Shown here piece after piece: positions 62,271 to 64,000 of a stretch of DNA of 64,000 bases. Each line of letters begins with the position of its first letter. Position 1 is the first letter of the stretch. The position numbers were made by a program, and so were the translations under genes. Below the pieces are notes generated by a model. The model searched no databases, was not told where the DNA came from, and saw only the letters and a list, made by a program, of their open reading frames with translations. This stretch comes from Myxosarcina sp. GI1 (GTDB lineage: Bacteria > Cyanobacteriota > Cyanobacteriia > Cyanobacteriales > Xenococcaceae), in assembly GCF_000756305.1 (NCBI RefSeq), contig NZ_JRFE01000024.1:229620-293619 (forward strand), given 5' to 3'.

Positions 62271-62349
62271 GTATTTTTACAGATAGGTTAAAGAATGTTC
62301 GCTTAAATATTTATTAGAATCAAGATAGGTTGAAGTTTAGCAGTCGCTT

Positions 62350-63696
62350 ATGAATAATTCAGAAAATTCCTACGAAGTTGTCATTATCGGTGGAGGAGTT
62401 TGCGGAACTGCTTTGCTTTATGTTTTGAGCAACTATACTAACATTAACAACATTGCTTTAATAGAAAAAGAGCCGCAGGTAGCTTTAGTTAATTCTGCCA
62501 AACATAATAATAGCCAAACGCTGCATTTTGGCGACATTGAAACTAATTACACTCTTAAAAAAGCTCGTAAAGTAAATAGTGCTGCTAGTTTAGTTAAAAA
62601 CTATTTATTACAGTGCGATCGTGATAAAAATATTTATACCAAATATCACAAAATGGTTTTGGCAGTAGGTGAAAAACAAATTGCCAACCTAAAAGAAAGG
62701 TATCACGAATTCAAACAATTATTTCCCGATTTAAAATTATTAACTAGAGAAGAAATAGCTGCTGTCGAACCAAATGTTTTAACGGCAAGAGATCCAGAAG
62801 AAGAAATTTTGGCTTTGTATACTCCTGAAGGTTACACTGTAGACTATCATCAACTGGCAGTATCTTTTTTAGAAAATGCTATTAAAAATCGCCATAAAAA
62901 TATCGATCTGATGATGGCAACAAAGGTCAAAAAAATCACTAGAACCAATGACCTTTATCAGATCGAAACAGGAAATAAAACTCTAATTGCTAAAACGGTT
63001 GCCGTTACTGCAGGGGCGCATAGCTTATTATTTGCCAAATCATTAGGATACGGTTTAAATTACGCTTTACTTAGCGTGGCGGGAAGTTTTTACTTTGCTC
63101 CCGAACTTTTAAACGGTAAGGTATATACAGTACAAAGAGAAAAATTACCTTTTGCTGCCATTCATGGCGATCCTGAAGTTGATAATTCAAAAATTACCAG
63201 ATTTGGTCCTACAGCTAAAGTTTTACCCTTATTAGAACGTCGCAACTATTCTACATTTTTTGAATATTTACAAACCGCAGGCTTGAGTTTTAAAGCTGTT
63301 TTGAGTTTTTTAAAGATTCTTTCCGATCCAGTTATTTTTAAATATATTTTACTCAATTTTATTTATGATTTTCCCTTAGTTGGTAATAGATTGTTTATCA
63401 AAGAAGTTAAAAAAATTATTCCTGCGATTACGTTAAAGCAATTAAAGTTTGCTAAAGGATACGGTGGTGTTAGACCGCAAATCGTCAATCTCAATAACAA
63501 AGCTTTAGAAATGGGCGAAGCTAAAATTACTGGCGATAAAATTATTTTTAATATTACTCCTTCTCCTGGGGCATCGACCTGTTTGCAAAATGCCGTAGAC
63601 GATACAGAAAAAATAGTTGCTTTTTTAGGAAATAAATATAAGTTCGATCGCGATAAATTAACAGAAGATATTTCTGGTAATGTTACCGTCAGCTAA
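62350..63696 (+). CDS. FAD-dependent oxidoreductase of the malate:quinone oxidoreductase type
   Basis: Membrane-associated flavoprotein resembling Mqo, which oxidises malate to oxaloacetate and reduces quinone. The FAD site is YEVVIIGGGVCGTALLYVLS (residues 8-27); family features are HNNSQTLHFGDIETNYTLKK, VAVTAGAHSLLFAKSLGYG, KITRFGPTAKVLPLLERR and NITPSPGASTCLQNAV. 448 aa, a little shorter than typical Mqo (~490-500). The substrate could also be a 2-hydroxy acid such as 2-hydroxyglutarate. It lies downstream of gdhA, so the two may serve amino-acid or C4-acid catabolism. Converges on lepB. Confidence 0.85.
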   Translation: MNNSENSYEVVIIGGGVCGTALLYVLSNYTNINNIALIEKEPQVALVNSAKHNNSQTLHFGDIETNYTLKKARKVNSAASLVKNYLLQCDRDKNIYTKYHKMVLAVGEKQIANLKERYHEFKQLFPDLKLLTREEIAAVEPNVLTARDPEEEILALYTPEGYTVDYHQLAVSFLENAIKNRHKNIDLMMATKVKKITRTNDLYQIETGNKTLIAKTVAVTAGAHSLLFAKSLGYGLNYALLSVAGSFYFAPELLNGKVYTVQREKLPFAAIHGDPEVDNSKITRFGPTAKVLPLLERRNYSTFFEYLQTAGLSFKAVLSFLKILSDPVIFKYILLNFIYDFPLVGNRLFIKEVKKIIPAITLKQLKFAKGYGGVRPQIVNLNNKALEMGEAKITGDKIIFNITPSPGASTCLQNAVDDTEKIVAFLGNKYKFDRDKLTEDISGNVTVS

Positions 63697-63699
63697 AAG

Positions 63700-64000
63700 T
63701 TAAATCGAACCAATTCTATCTAAGGGCCAAAAACGAAAGATTGCATGACCGATAATATTTTTAGTCGGTAAAAATCCCCAAACGTGAGAGTCATTACTGT
63801 TGTTGCGGTTGTCTCCCATTACAAATAGTTCTCCTTCGGGTACGGTAACGGGAGGAAGTTCGTAAGCTGGTGATTCGGCTATATATTCTTCGGTTAGAGG
63901 CTGGTTATTAACTATAACTTTACCGTCTCTTACTGCCACCGTATCTCCTGCTTTAGCGATCGCTCTTTTAATAAAAGCTTGATTTGGTTCATAACCCAGT
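63700..64000 (-). CDS. lepB: type I signal peptidase LepB, C-terminal part (cut by window edge)
   Basis: Membrane protease that removes signal peptides from exported proteins. The visible 100 residues include the Lys-containing box FIKRAIAKAGDTVAV, where the catalytic general-base Lys lies, the region PVTVPEGELFVMGDN and the box GDNRNNSNDSHVWGFLP. The serine nucleophile and the membrane segment lie beyond the window edge. The frame runs uninterrupted to base 64000, so the N-terminus is outside. It converges on the Mqo-like gene with three bases between stops. Confidence 0.93.
   Translation of the reverse strand, partial: LGYEPNQAFIKRAIAKAGDTVAVRDGKVIVNNQPLTEEYIAESPAYELPPVTVPEGELFVMGDNRNNSNDSHVWGFLPTKNIIGHAIFRFWPLDRIGSI

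Noticed and set aside
1..64000. CRISPR arrays, transposases, integrases, rRNA genes, plasmid or replication origins
   Set aside because: Looked for on both strands; no regular spacer-repeat array, no DDE transposase or integrase, no rRNA and no origin-like iteron cluster was seen.

Overview
The window reads as a cyanobacterial chromosome segment. HIP1 palindromes (GCGATCGC) are scattered through it, and several genes are typical of cyanobacteria: a BicA bicarbonate transporter, the GntR-type regulator PlmA, an SLH/OprB porin, a CSP41-like epimerase, sufC-sufD-sufS with SufR-type operators, and a haemagglutinin-like secreted protein. Genes are AT-rich, sit on both strands in short operons, and are separated by AT-rich spacers. 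No rRNA, CRISPR array, transposase or prophage was seen. One tRNA gene (tRNA-Thr, CGT) lies at 13006-13077. The combination fits a unicellular or colonial cyanobacterium, but the genus cannot be fixed from this sequence.

Layout. 0-8 kb: a truncated gene, small hypotheticals, an outer-membrane porin, mscL, then sufC-sufD-sufS reading leftwards from a promoter region with two perfect CAAC-N6-GTTG sites. 8-25 kb: Uma2 nuclease, rmuC, htpX, a VOC protein, the tRNA, a beta-lactamase-fold hydrolase, CSP41-like epimerase, pgsA, a sugar-phosphate transferase, a Crp-type regulator, a DUF2232 membrane protein, a CobT-like protein, a PotD-like lipoprotein and a RecQ helicase. 25-33 kb: a PAP2 phosphatase, then a leftward block (thrC-sulfur carrier, EcfT-chorismate enzyme, SpoIID) and divergent rnz. 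33.9-43.8 kb: acyl-CoA synthetase, FadN-like, four-helix-bundle protein, thiolase FadA, FadE and an alpha/beta lipase, all on the + strand. 43.9-64 kb: ATP-grasp peptide ligase, a translationally coupled pair of unknown genes, bicA, DoxX and NDH-2, rhomboid, hisF, lspA, a hydrolase/HAD/queG group, plmA, an LRAT-domain gene, the haemagglutinin-like protein, gdhA, an Mqo-like oxidoreductase and the end of lepB.

The most notable locus is 33.9-43.8 kb. It encodes every enzyme of a classical fatty-acid beta-oxidation spiral (activation, acyl-CoA dehydrogenase, hydratase plus 3-hydroxyacyl-CoA dehydrogenase, thiolase) plus a lipase that could supply the fatty acids. Cyanobacteria are usually described as lacking this pathway. 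The same locus carries at least five copies of a repeat built on 7-base units (RTTCGGA). Two copies lie in frame inside coding regions (acyl-CoA synthetase and FadE), and two flank the four-helix-bundle gene. Together with gdhA, an Mqo-like enzyme and NDH-2 in the same window, this points to real heterotrophic or lipid-turnover capacity.

Other points: sufB and sufR are missing next to sufCDS although their operators remain; a sulfur-carrier protein gene follows thrC; and several perfect inverted repeats lie in otherwise empty spacers. Start codons were moved to internal ATGs where the longest open frame began with TTG or GTG or ran into a neighbouring gene.
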